Shown here: piece after piece, positions 43,623-52,466 of the stretch
How the letters are laid out: every line of letters starts with the position of its first letter
How positions within the stretch are numbered: position 1 is the stretch's first letter
Assembly (NCBI RefSeq): GCF_000445475.1
Contig: NZ_AUPZ01000004.1
Coordinates: 171,216-235,215, forward strand
Origin: Sulfurimonas hongkongensis
Lineage (GTDB): Bacteria > Campylobacterota > Campylobacteria > Campylobacterales > Sulfurimonadaceae
Direction of reading: 5' to 3'
DNA: 64,000 bases
Notes under the pieces: model-generated
What the model was told of the DNA's origin: nothing
Database searches by the model: none
The model's input: only the letters and a program-made list of their open reading frames with translations
Made by a program: the position numbers and the translations under genes

Positions 43623-46007
43623 TTACTTAGTTGGTGCAAAGTTTTGCATAAAACTTATTAACTCTTTTTCTGCAATAGGTTTTGAGAAGTAATAACCTTG
43701 GAGTTCATCACAACCCATCTCTTTTAATAAGTCTACATGCTCTTTAGTTTCAACACCCTCAGCTACAGTGGTAAAACCCAAAGAGTGTGCCATTGAGATT
43801 ATAGCATGAACTATAGCTTTATCATCTGCATCATCTATAATGTCAAAGACAAAAGTTCTATCAATTTTGAGGCTATTTATAGGAAACTTTTTGAGATAGG
43901 ATAGAGATGAGTGTCCAGTACCAAAATCATCTATGGCTATGGAGACTCCAGTTTGTTTAAGCTCGTTTAAAATCCTAAGAGTATTGTTGATATTTACCAT
44001 AGAGAGTGTCTCTGTTATCTCAAACTCAACCTGAGCAGGATCTACTTCATAACGCTCAATCATAGTCGCTACAAAAGAGATTAAACTTGGATCTTGGAAC
44101 TGTCTAGCAGAGAGGTTGATGGCAATTTTAAGTCCGCTTAGTCCCAATATATTTAGTTCTTGTAGTTTTGAGATGGATTTTTCTATAACGATATTACCAA
44201 GTTCAACCATCAAGCCTGTGCTCTCTGCAATATGAATAAAATCATCAGGCATAATAACTCCCTTAGTTGGATGAATCCACCTCGCTAGAGCTTCTGCTCC
44301 TGAAATAAACTCATCTTTAGCATTGACTTTTACTTGATAATATACTTCTATTTGCTCTTTGTTTTTAACTGCTTGGGTTAAGTCTTGCTCCAAATTGAGT
44401 TGTTTATCTACAAAATTTCCCATAGTTTTAGAGTAGATAGAATAACTGTTTCTACCACTATTTTTAGCCTCATACATGGCAGTATCTGCATTTCTTATAA
44501 GCTCATCAGCACTCATTCCATGTTGTGGATACAGAGCCATTCCTATACTTGAGGTTATGTAGAGTTGATGTTTGCCAATGTCGTGTTTGCCTTGAAGAGT
44601 ATTTTGAACTTTTTGGGCTATGATGCGAGCATCTTCGTGTGAGTTTACTGATGGCAAAAGTATGATAAACTCATCTCCTCCTAACCTTGAGAGAGTATCG
44701 GACTCTCTTAGATGAATTTGCAATATTTTTGCAATGTGTATTAAGAGTTCATCTCCAACGCTATGGCCTAGAGTGTCGTTTATAAGCTTGAAGTGGTCAA
44801 GGTCTAAAAACATAATTGCTAAACTTGTTTTTTGTCTTTTTGCAAATTGCAAAGCTTTTTGCATTCTATCTTGAAGAAGTGTTCTATTTGCAAGCCCTGT
44901 TAGAGAGTCATAGTAAGCAAGTCGTTCTATAGTTTGCTTGTTTTTTATATCGTTGGTTATATCCATAGTTACTGCGGTTATTCTTATATGCCCACCTTGT
45001 TTTTTTCTAACTTTGCCTTTTGTTTGAACAAAAATTTCATTTTGGTTTTGAAGTGTAAGTGCATATCTTATGTTAAACTTTGAACCATTTTTTATGGCTT
45101 CTTCTAAAATATCTAAAATTCTTTTAGAGTCTTTTTTTGAGATATAAGCTAAAAAACTGTCCCAAGTTATAACAGTTCCAAATTTCACTCCTAAGATGCG
45201 GTAAACTTCATCACTTAGAGTTAGCTCTTTCTCTACAACATTGTATTCCCAGCTTCCAACTTTAGCTATCCTTTGAGCCTCTTTTAAGTGGGCTTCTTTT
45301 TGCTTGATGGTTTCATTTAATTCTTTAGTACTTTGTATATAAGACTTTAGCTTCTTTACCATTATGCCAGCAGATTTGCTTATAGTCCCTATCTCATCAT
45401 TTGTGTCTATGCTAACAATGTTAGCATCTGCATCATAGGGGTTAAACTTCTCAAGCGATGAAGCGAGAAGTCTGAGCTTTTTTAAAGAGTTGTATAGTAA
45501 AAACCCAAGAAAAACACTAGCAAGCCCAAAGACAAAAACACCACCGATGAAGTATCTATAGAAATTTTGCATATATATCTGATAAGAGTCATTTGAGTAG
45601 ATGAGTGTAACAGTAGCTAGTTTGTTTAAAGTACCTTGCTTGTAGATATCTTTAGTAGATGCAAAGTGAGTATCATCTTGTAGTTTTTGAATGGATTTTT
45701 CTTTTTTATAAACTAAAATAGGCTTATCAATAAGGGTTGAGTCTATCTTAATAAGTAGGATTTTTTTGTGTTTGAGATAAGGTTTAACTATGACTTCTAG
45801 TTTGTCAAAAGATCTGTTTTGTAGGTTAGTTGAGATCTCGTCATGAAGTTTTCTCTCTATAGAGGCTACTTCTTCTTTAACAAGGTATATATAGCCCTCC
45901 GAAAAAGAGTCTTTGGCTATAAAAAGAATAAAGAGTATAAAAACGCTTGATGACACAAAAAGTAGTCCAAGAGTTTTAAATGTTAAAGAAGTAAAAGATA
46001 TATTCAT
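43623..46007 (-). CDS. Membrane PAS-GGDEF-EAL sensor protein
   Basis: Cyclic-di-GMP enzyme with full sensory architecture. Two membrane helices (~10-30 and ~155-178) enclose a periplasmic sensor; HAMP ~180-235 (SIDTNDEIGTISKSA); PAS ~245-350 (RIAKVGSWEYNVVEKEL, GHIRITAVTMDIT); GGDEF ~365-520 with RESDTLSRLGGDEFII, where RESD is an intact inhibitory I-site; EAL ~540-785 with GAEALARW, ITETLS, DDFGTGHSS, LKIDRTF and QGYYFSKP, all motif residues present. Likely both cyclase and phosphodiesterase capable. The ATG at 46005-46007 is chosen over a TTG 15 bases upstream. Confidence 0.93.
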   Translation of the reverse strand: MNISFTSLTFKTLGLLFVSSSVFILFILFIAKDSFSEGYIYLVKEEVASIERKLHDEISTNLQNRSFDKLEVIVKPYLKHKKILLIKIDSTLIDKPILVYKKEKSIQKLQDDTHFASTKDIYKQGTLNKLATVTLIYSNDSYQIYMQNFYRYFIGGVFVFGLASVFLGFLLYNSLKKLRLLASSLEKFNPYDADANIVSIDTNDEIGTISKSAGIMVKKLKSYIQSTKELNETIKQKEAHLKEAQRIAKVGSWEYNVVEKELTLSDEVYRILGVKFGTVITWDSFLAYISKKDSKRILDILEEAIKNGSKFNIRYALTLQNQNEIFVQTKGKVRKKQGGHIRITAVTMDITNDIKNKQTIERLAYYDSLTGLANRTLLQDRMQKALQFAKRQKTSLAIMFLDLDHFKLINDTLGHSVGDELLIHIAKILQIHLRESDTLSRLGGDEFIILLPSVNSHEDARIIAQKVQNTLQGKHDIGKHQLYITSSIGMALYPQHGMSADELIRNADTAMYEAKNSGRNSYSIYSKTMGNFVDKQLNLEQDLTQAVKNKEQIEVYYQVKVNAKDEFISGAEALARWIHPTKGVIMPDDFIHIAESTGLMVELGNIVIEKSISKLQELNILGLSGLKIAINLSARQFQDPSLISFVATMIERYEVDPAQVEFEITETLSMVNINNTLRILNELKQTGVSIAIDDFGTGHSSLSYLKKFPINSLKIDRTFVFDIIDDADDKAIVHAIISMAHSLGFTTVAEGVETKEHVDLLKEMGCDELQGYYFSKPIAEKELISFMQNFAPTK

Positions 46008-46117
46008 ATACAAACCAATCAAGTAAAATCCGATGATTTTACTATTTTATTTATAAAGGATAGCTTTTTTGTTATACTGCTAATGTTTTTAAAATGTAAA
46101 AAAAGAGAGAGCAAAAG

Positions 46118-46546
46118 ATGAGTTCGCCACTAGATAGACTAAAGAGTTTAACAAATAAAATATCATCTTATGAGACAGCTAGAAAAGAGAACTTAAAAAT
46201 TTTGCAAAAATTATATAAAGTTTTAGAGATAAACAAAAAAGTAAAAGAGTTTAAAGATCTTTTTGAATTTAAAGCCATAAATCTATCAGGAGCTTCGCTT
46301 TTAGCTGAGAGTTTAGGCGAGATAAAAGAGGGAAAATACCTTCAAATCCTTGCAATTAGCTACGATAAAAATGCTACTAAAAAGAGTACAAATGTCTCTT
46401 TAGCTTACTTTGGAAAAGCACAAAATGTCAATGTGCAAATAAAAGACATGGTGGTAGAGTTTATCGTAAGATATAGGTTTGAGAAGAGTTTTATGACCTT
46501 AGAAAATTACTATGACATGATAAGAGAATTTGAAGTAGATGGCTAG
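46118..46546 (+). CDS. Hypothetical protein, first of three-gene unit
   Basis: A 142-residue soluble protein. The first ~45 residues are a Lys/Leu coiled-coil-like helix (SSYETARKENLKILQKLYKV), followed by a mixed alpha/beta part. No signal peptide and no recognised family. A TATACT -10-like element lies at 46073. It overlaps the next gene by 8 bases, which in turn overlaps the exonuclease gene, so all three are probably translated together. Confidence 0.7.
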   Translation: MSSPLDRLKSLTNKISSYETARKENLKILQKLYKVLEINKKVKEFKDLFEFKAINLSGASLLAESLGEIKEGKYLQILAISYDKNATKKSTNVSLAYFGKAQNVNVQIKDMVVEFIVRYRFEKSFMTLENYYDMIREFEVDG

Positions 46547-47078
46547 ATTTTATTTTTTTCTATGGCTTAGATGGGCGGTGAGACTCACTCTTTGTAGCGT
46601 TGCCTTTGCAGCTCTTTTTTCATTTGTAGTTACGTTTTATATATATGTGTCGCAAGGAATGAGTGCCTTAGATAGATATATAATACAAGCACTTTTAGAG
46701 GTATTTATATTTTGGTTTGCTCTGTTTTTAAATGCGACTCTTCTCTTAGCACTCTTTAGAGGGATGAAGTATCTCTTTAATACTTGCATTTATGGTTACA
46801 AACTAACACTTCTTAGTTGCGATGCAAAAGAGGAACTTAAAGCTATAGGCTATGGAGATTTACTTAGAGTTTGGAGAAAATGGTTTATGCTAATGATATG
46901 GCTTGTAGGCTCTTTTATGATAATCTCTTTAGTTTTTACATATCTCTTTAGCACATATAGCGGCGTTTTTGAGTGGTTTAACATCTACTGGTTATATCTC
47001 TTTATCTTAGCGAGTGGCTATATCTCTTTTATCTTTATGTCGGCTAGATGCAAACGAGTGAAGGTTAGCAGATGTTAA
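46539..47078 (+). CDS. Hypothetical four-helix membrane protein
   Basis: A 179-residue protein with four hydrophobic helices (about 14-36, 45-70, 115-137 and 148-168) and a short cytoplasmic-looking loop (LLSCDAKEELKAIGYGD) in the middle. Positive charges at both ends (RFYFFLWLRW, SARCKRVKVSRC). No family recognised. Its ATG lies within the previous gene and its end overlaps the exonuclease gene by 7 bases. Confidence 0.7.
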   Translation: MARFYFFLWLRWAVRLTLCSVAFAALFSFVVTFYIYVSQGMSALDRYIIQALLEVFIFWFALFLNATLLLALFRGMKYLFNTCIYGYKLTLLSCDAKEELKAIGYGDLLRVWRKWFMLMIWLVGSFMIISLVFTYLFSTYSGVFEWFNIYWLYLFILASGYISFIFMSARCKRVKVSRC

Positions 47079-47761
47079 TCTTTTTAGACACAGAAACAAC
47101 AGGATTAGAAGTAGCTGACAAGATATGCTCTATAGCAGTTGTATATGAAGAAAACAGAGAAGTAAAGAGTATCTACGAACTTGTAAATGAGGGCAAAAAA
47201 ATCCCACCTTTAGCATCTAGCATCAACCATATAACAAACGAGATGATAAAAAACAGACCAAAGCTTCAAGATACACAAGCTTATAGGTTTTTACAAAATC
47301 ACAATGATATAAATACAACTATAGTTGGACATAACATTAACTTTGATCTTAAAATGCTTAGAGTCGCGGGATTTGAGTTTTATGGCAAAGTTATAGATAC
47401 CCTTCGAGCTACAAGACATCTCATAAAAGAGTGTGAGTTTTTTTCTTTACAATTTTTAAGATACGAATTAAAACTATATAAAGAAGAAAAAGAGCCACTA
47501 GTAGCCCATCATGCACTCAGTGATGCCCTAATTGCTAAGAATCTTTATAAATTGCTTTTAGAGTTGGCAAATGAGAGTGAACTTGTAAGACTCACAAGTG
47601 AGAAAGTTCTGCTTGAGAAGTTTGAGTTTGGAAAATATAATGGAAGATATATAGAAGAGATAAGCATATGTGATAGAGGATACTTGGAGTGGATGCTAGC
47701 AAATATCGTGGATCTAGATGAAGACTTACGCTATAGCATCTCTTACTATCTTGGTGGGTGA
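47072..47761 (+). CDS. DEDDh 3'-5' exonuclease, ExoX-like
   Basis: DnaQ-superfamily exonuclease. Catalytic motifs: FLDTETTGLE (Exo I, Asp and Glu), HNINFDLKML (Exo II, Asp) and AHHALSDALIAKNLY (Exo III, His and Asp), hence DEDDh type. A C-terminal module of ~45 residues, FGKYNGRYIEEISICDRGYL, resembles the small domain that follows the exonuclease domain in exodeoxyribonuclease X-like proteins. Substrate (DNA or RNA) is undetermined. It is the last of three overlapping genes whose other members are unknown. Confidence 0.88.
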   Translation: MLIFLDTETTGLEVADKICSIAVVYEENREVKSIYELVNEGKKIPPLASSINHITNEMIKNRPKLQDTQAYRFLQNHNDINTTIVGHNINFDLKMLRVAGFEFYGKVIDTLRATRHLIKECEFFSLQFLRYELKLYKEEKEPLVAHHALSDALIAKNLYKLLLELANESELVRLTSEKVLLEKFEFGKYNGRYIEEISICDRGYLEWMLANIVDLDEDLRYSISYYLGG

Positions 47762-47985
47762 GATAAAACTATTTATCTTTGAACAAAGCTTCCAAATAAT
47801 CTTAAAAGTATAAAACTTTTTTTCTCTCTTTTATGTGTATACTTAAGCTCTTTTAGTTTTGATGAAATTATAATTAATATAATATATTAAAAAAAATATT
47901 AAGCATTTTTTTATTAGCATAGCTATAGACTTACATTTATAAAACTAATATTTATTATATATGATACTTATAAATGGAGCTTTTC

Positions 47986-49443
47986 ATGATGGATAGAAGA
48001 AAATTTTTAGCACTTTGGGGACTTAGTGCAAGTGCTTTAGCGATGAGTGGATGTAAAAATGTACAAGTACCACAGATAGATAAGCGAACAACAGGTTTAC
48101 CTGAACGTGCAAAAAGAAAAGGATTTCGTGTTGTGGTTGTAGGTGGTGGTTTTGGAGGATTAAACACTGCTTCTGCAATCAAACAAAATGATCCAAATAA
48201 TGAGATAGAAGTGTTGGTTATAGAAAAAAACCCATACTACTTTGCCTGTCCTATGAGCAATACACTCTTAAGCGGTAATCCGGACTTTAAAAAAGAAAAC
48301 TTCCTCTTTACCTACCGTAAGGCGCAACTTGCTTATGGTTATGAAGTTCTTCATGCAGAAGTGAATGATATTGATGGAGAGAAACAAAAAGTATTTACAA
48401 ATAAAGAGACTATATCTTATGATTATCTCGTTTTAGCACCAGGGATTGAATATGACTACAGAGTAGAGTTTCCTAATTGGAGTGATGCTAAAATTGCCCG
48501 AGCAAAAATTGAAGCTCCAGGTGGGCTAATTAGTGATGCTGGTGTGGAACACTCTATTTTATTAGAGCAGTTAGAGGAGTTTAAAGAGCAAGGCGCTAAG
48601 GGAGAGATAGTTATCATCCCTCAAAGAACAAAAATCTTTAGCTCTCTAGAGAAAAGTCTCTCTCACAAATCAGTGGTTAGATGTGCACCCGCATCTTATG
48701 AGAGAGCGTGTATGATAGGCGATTGGATTAAACGAAACAATCTTGTTGGTAAGGCTAAAGTAGTTGTGCTAGATAGTTCTCTCTCGCCTCAGGCTAAACC
48801 AGCCGCTTTTGCTCAAGTATTTGATGATTTATACAAGGGAGTAATCGAATATGTAGGTGGTTTTGACTTGATTGATGTAGATTTTGACACCAAAGAGATA
48901 CTCTATAGAGATATTGATGATGATTTGAACTACATTGTATTAAGACGAAAATATGATATCTTAAATCTTATTCCAATTCAAAAAGCGAGTAGTGTAGTAG
49001 AGATGGCAGATATAAAAACAAATAGTTGGGGTGGGGCACTCATAGATCCAAGAAGACTTACAAGCCTTAGCGATTCTCGTATCTATGTTGTAGGAGATAG
49101 TGCCGTTCTTGCAAATAGTAAAAATGTAAGTATCCCTCCTGCGGCACAATCTGCATACTCTCTGGGAAAAGAGGTTGGTGCAATGATTGCAAATAGAGTT
49201 ATAAAAAATAAGCAAACTGAGCTTAATTCTTTTGTAGTTGGATGTTCCTCTATGGTCTCTACAAAACCGCTTAAACTTGGTATAAATATAATGAAAGAGT
49301 TTGGATTTGACAAAAACAATGATATGTGGGTTCGTGATTCTTTAGAAGTAAATGAAGATGGAAAATATTATGATGAATCTGGTGGTGAAGGATTGGTTGG
49401 CTGGTTCGAAGCAATAACAGGGGATACTTTTGCTTCATTTTAA
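47986..49443 (+). CDS. fccB: FccB/SoxF-like FAD sulfide dehydrogenase flavoprotein
   Basis: Flavoprotein related to the FAD subunit of flavocytochrome c sulfide dehydrogenase, oxidising sulfide in the periplasm. It starts MMDRRKFLALWGLSASALAM, a twin-arginine-type leader that also ends in a lipobox-like AMSGC. FAD-binding GGGFGG at 53-58; FACPMSN (Cys88) aligns with the covalent-FAD Cys region of FccB; VRCAPASYERAC carries the first redox Cys. The segment where FccB has its second redox Cys (W-C-x-V-D) reads SWGGALIDP, so no Cys is seen there; VVGDSAV is the last FAD motif. ATG at 47986 follows GGAG by 6 bases. No cytochrome partner gene is adjacent. Confidence 0.82.
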   Translation: MMDRRKFLALWGLSASALAMSGCKNVQVPQIDKRTTGLPERAKRKGFRVVVVGGGFGGLNTASAIKQNDPNNEIEVLVIEKNPYYFACPMSNTLLSGNPDFKKENFLFTYRKAQLAYGYEVLHAEVNDIDGEKQKVFTNKETISYDYLVLAPGIEYDYRVEFPNWSDAKIARAKIEAPGGLISDAGVEHSILLEQLEEFKEQGAKGEIVIIPQRTKIFSSLEKSLSHKSVVRCAPASYERACMIGDWIKRNNLVGKAKVVVLDSSLSPQAKPAAFAQVFDDLYKGVIEYVGGFDLIDVDFDTKEILYRDIDDDLNYIVLRRKYDILNLIPIQKASSVVEMADIKTNSWGGALIDPRRLTSLSDSRIYVVGDSAVLANSKNVSIPPAAQSAYSLGKEVGAMIANRVIKNKQTELNSFVVGCSSMVSTKPLKLGINIMKEFGFDKNNDMWVRDSLEVNEDGKYYDESGGEGLVGWFEAITGDTFASF

Positions 49444-49541
49444 AAAAAGTATTTGAGCAAATAAGGTTAAAGCACCTAGCTATTAAAATTTACAAAACTT
49501 GATATAATGACCATGCTTAAAACCAGCAAAGGATGATTTTT

Positions 49542-49625
49542 ATGCATGTAGTGCAATCAATGTATAGAGAAGAGATTGCGTATGATTGGAAAAAATTGAT
49601 AACTAAGTTAGCATTTATAAAATGA
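49542..49625 (+). CDS. Possible 27-residue leader ORF
   Basis: ATG behind AAAGGA encodes MHVVQSMYREEIAYDWKKLI and seven more residues, ending in a TGA that overlaps the hydrolase ATG (ATGA). It may be a coupled leader peptide, or the displaced N-terminus of the hydrolase after a frameshift. Not recognised; coding is uncertain. Confidence 0.35.
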   Translation: MHVVQSMYREEIAYDWKKLITKLAFIK

Positions 49626-50248
49626 CTGTCTTGGTTCATGGCTTCTACAGAGACAAAACAGATATGTCTTATCTTCACTATGGTTTGGACTCTTTAGGAT
49701 TTGAAACATTTGTAGTCAATTTGCCTAGCACTTTTGGTACATTTGAGGATATGGTAGACTCTATGGCTCTACAGCTTAAAGTATTTCAAGACAAAGAGCT
49801 CAAGATGAATTTTGTAGCACATAGCATGGGTGGTCTTATCACAAGAAGATATATCCAAACACATCCAAAGGTAAGGGTAGGGTCATGTGTATTTATATCC
49901 ACTCCACACAAAGGAACTAAGCTAGCAGATATCGCAAAGAGCAAAATACCTTGGTTTTTATCTGTTTTTAGGCCTATAAAAGAACTATCAAGTGACATCT
50001 CCTACACACCATTTTTGAACAAATCATTCAAACTAGGACTTATAGCAGGGAGTAGCAATAAAGATATATTGGGACGTATTTTTATGCCAGAAAATAGCGA
50101 TGGCAGGGTATCTGTAGAGTCTGCAATGTCAGATGATGCAGATGAGTTTATTATACTACCCTTTGGTCACGATGAAATTCACCATAAAGAAATAACACTG
50201 AAATATATTGTAAACTTTTTACAATTTGGTACCTTTAAATTAAAATGA
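49622..50248 (+). CDS. Alpha/beta-hydrolase, lipase/esterase-like
   Basis: A 208-residue hydrolase with VLVHGFYRD (oxyanion region) at the start and the nucleophile elbow VAHSMGGLITRRY, Ser in the centre. FISTPHKGTKLAD and GSCVF are next-strand features of triacylglycerol-lipase-like proteins; a C-terminal HDEIHH supplies a candidate catalytic His. No signal peptide is visible, though the N-terminus is unusually short, only 5 residues before the LVHG motif. Its ATG overlaps the stop of a 27-residue ORF. Substrate unknown. Confidence 0.85.
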   Translation: MTVLVHGFYRDKTDMSYLHYGLDSLGFETFVVNLPSTFGTFEDMVDSMALQLKVFQDKELKMNFVAHSMGGLITRRYIQTHPKVRVGSCVFISTPHKGTKLADIAKSKIPWFLSVFRPIKELSSDISYTPFLNKSFKLGLIAGSSNKDILGRIFMPENSDGRVSVESAMSDDADEFIILPFGHDEIHHKEITLKYIVNFLQFGTFKLK

Positions 50249-50383
50249 ATAAAAATAGTAAATCAATGACTTATAATATTAGCATTTAATATGAGGTTAA
50301 AATAGATTAAAACTATAAAAAGTTAAGTGTCGTGTGTTATACTTCTTATGAAAAAACAGTATCTACTTTTTATAAGGAAAAGC

Positions 50384-50755
50384 ATGAAAGTTGCGGTTGA
50401 ATGTAAATCTCCCTTATTGCAAAAATCATTAGAAATCTTTTTATCTTCGCACTTAAGCTCTATAAAAAACTCTCATATTGTTGTTCGTGACTATAAAGTT
50501 TTGGGCGATGATAGAGGATTTTATATCTCAAAAGATAGTGATGGAGATCTTATAAAGCCATTTTCAAAATCAAGTCTCATTATGGCTTTGCAAAAAAAAT
50601 ATAAAAAGATAAGTCCAAAGGTAGATGTTCATAACTTAGATATTTTAGATGAAAATGAGATGGATTTTAGTATCTTGCAAAGACGCATAGAGAGCTTGAC
50701 AAAAGAGTATCAAGACAATGTTTTAAAGGCAGTTAGAGCATTTTATGAAAGATAA
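50384..50755 (+). CDS. Hypothetical protein at head of flagellar cluster
   Basis: A 123-residue soluble protein, MKVAVECKSPLLQKSLEIFL at the front, ending in a long helix (SILQRRIESLTKEYQDNVLK). The start at 50384 has AAGGA upstream; the longer ORF from 50327 lacks one. In Campylobacter jejuni a short gene occupies the same place before the rsmD-like gene and flgI, so it is probably the counterpart, but its role is unknown. It overlaps rsmD by 11 bases. Confidence 0.75.
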   Translation: MKVAVECKSPLLQKSLEIFLSSHLSSIKNSHIVVRDYKVLGDDRGFYISKDSDGDLIKPFSKSSLIMALQKKYKKISPKVDVHNLDILDENEMDFSILQRRIESLTKEYQDNVLKAVRAFYER

Positions 50756-51350
50756 AAATACAAAACCACTAACAAAAAAAATAATCTCAGGTAAGTTTAA
50801 AAACAGAGTCTTAAAACTTCCATCAAAGACAACTACTCGCGCCTCAAAAGCCATAGTCTTAGAGTCCTTTTTTAACACTATTCAGTTTGATATCATAGAT
50901 GCAACTTTTGTGGAAGTCTTCTCAGGAAGTGGTTCCATAGGGCTTGAAGCTTTAAGCCGTGGAGCAAAAGAGATTATCTTTATGGAAAAAGATAGAGATG
51001 CGATAAAAGTTTTAAAACAAAACATATCTTTGACTGACCCAGCTGCATGTGAAATCTTTAGTGGAGATAGCTTTGCTAATATGAAAAATGTAGTATCAAA
51101 ACTTTTGAAAACCTCTCAAAAAGCTTACTTTTATGTAGATCCTCCTTTTAATATTAGAGAAGGGATGGAAGATATCTATGACAATATGGTAAAAATGTTA
51201 GCCTCAATACCAGCAGAAGTAGTAGAATCCATTATCATAGAGCATATAAGTGTCTTAGAGATACCACAAAATATGGGCCCATATAAAATTAAAAAAACTA
51301 AAAAATTTGGAAATACCACACTTACATATCTAGAAGAAGGGTTGAGCTAA
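50745..51350 (+). CDS. rsmD: 16S rRNA (guanine966-N2)-methyltransferase RsmD
   Basis: SAM-dependent methyltransferase acting on 16S rRNA G966. KTTTRASKAIVLESFFNTIQ precedes the SAM motif I VEVFSGSGSIGLEALSRGA; the catalytic motif IV is YVDPPF. Length of 201 fits. Located directly before flgI, as in Campylobacter, where the homologue is reported to affect flagellar function. It overlaps the upstream hypothetical gene. Confidence 0.9.
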   Translation: MKDKNTKPLTKKIISGKFKNRVLKLPSKTTTRASKAIVLESFFNTIQFDIIDATFVEVFSGSGSIGLEALSRGAKEIIFMEKDRDAIKVLKQNISLTDPAACEIFSGDSFANMKNVVSKLLKTSQKAYFYVDPPFNIREGMEDIYDNMVKMLASIPAEVVESIIIEHISVLEIPQNMGPYKIKKTKKFGNTTLTYLEEGLS

Positions 51351-51354
51351 GAAG

Positions 51355-51370
51355 TGGAATAAATATTGCT
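51355..51370 (+). promoter_or_regulatory. sigma54 promoter of flgI
   Basis: TGGAATAAATATTGCT: GG (51356-51357), 10 bases, GC (51368-51369), close to the Campylobacterota sigma54 consensus TGGAAC-N5-TTGCTT. It lies 28 bases before the flgI ATG, the expected place for a middle flagellar gene. Confidence 0.75.
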
Positions 51371-51397
51371 CAAACATAGCTAGTTAAAAGGACTGCT

Positions 51398-52444
51398 ATG
51401 AAAATTTTTCTACTTCTCTTACTTACACTAAGTACTATTTGGGCTACTAAAATAAATGATGTTGCTAATATTGTAGGTGTTCGTGAAAATCAGATTATCG
51501 GTTACTCTCTTGTAGTTGGTCTTCAAAAAACAGGAGATGGGACTACTTCAAAGTTTACACTCCAGTCCATCTCAAATATGTTAAAAGCCATGAATATTGA
51601 CATGAATCCTATAGATATCAAATCAAAAAATGTCGCCGCTGTTGTTGTAACTGCAAATTTAGCTCCCTTTGCTAGACAAGGAGATAAGTTTGATATAACA
51701 GTCTCCTCCATCGGGGATGCAAAATCACTAGAGGGTGGAACACTTTTGATGACTCCACTAAAAGGTGTTGATGGGAAAATTTACGCACTTGCTCAAGGTC
51801 ATATAAGCATCGGTGGAAAAAACACTAGAGGAGCAGGAAGTGAGTCGCACCCAACGGTAGGAATAGTATATGAGGGCGGATTTGTAGAGCGAGAGATAAA
51901 CATAGATCTCTACAATCAAGAGTACGCAAACCTTTCACTAAAGGAGTCAAACTTTAAAAACAGTGTAGCAATCCAAAGAGCTATAAATGATTTTTACAAC
52001 ACTCAAGTTGCAGTTGCTATGGATCCAAGAACAATTCGCCTAAAAAAACCACAAAACAAGAGTATGATAGAGTTTTTAGCTGAGGTTCAAGGCATAGATA
52101 TGGATTACAAACCTAAAAACAAAATCATCATAAATGAGAGAACAGGAACTATAATTGCTGGAGTCAATATAGAAGTAAAGCCTGTAGTTTTAACTCATGG
52201 AGATATAACTATAAAGATACTTGAGCAAGATAACTTGTCACAACCAGAGGGTGCTTTGACGGTGGATAATGACTTAGTCATTGGATTAAACCAAAATGAA
52301 CTTTATACAAAAAGAGGAACTACTACTGTAGCAAATGTAGTTCGTTCACTTCAAAAGTTAGGAGCTACTCCAAAAGATATCATAGCTATACTTGAAGCTA
52401 TGAAGAGTGCTGGAAGCATCTCAGCACAATTAAAGGTTATGTAA
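51398..52444 (+). CDS. flgI: Flagellar P-ring protein FlgI
   Basis: Forms the P-ring around the flagellar rod in the periplasm. Signal peptide MKIFLLLLLTLSTIWA; the mature protein begins TKINDVANIVGVRENQIIGY, followed by VGLQKTGDGT and the strongly conserved SKNVAAVVVTANLAPFARQG and SIGDAKSLEGGTLLMTPLKG. The end has RSLQKLGATPKDIIAILEA. 348 residues is standard. Controlled by the sigma54 site 28 bases upstream. Confidence 0.97.
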   Translation: MKIFLLLLLTLSTIWATKINDVANIVGVRENQIIGYSLVVGLQKTGDGTTSKFTLQSISNMLKAMNIDMNPIDIKSKNVAAVVVTANLAPFARQGDKFDITVSSIGDAKSLEGGTLLMTPLKGVDGKIYALAQGHISIGGKNTRGAGSESHPTVGIVYEGGFVEREINIDLYNQEYANLSLKESNFKNSVAIQRAINDFYNTQVAVAMDPRTIRLKKPQNKSMIEFLAEVQGIDMDYKPKNKIIINERTGTIIAGVNIEVKPVVLTHGDITIKILEQDNLSQPEGALTVDNDLVIGLNQNELYTKRGTTTVANVVRSLQKLGATPKDIIAILEAMKSAGSISAQLKVM

Positions 52445-52466
52445 AATTTTATGAGAGGGAAAAATA

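Noticed and set aside
47762..47985. Regulatory RNA or operator in the AT-rich gap before the FccB-like gene
   Set aside because: Only A/T runs and short AT palindromes expected from base composition; nothing specific can be supported.
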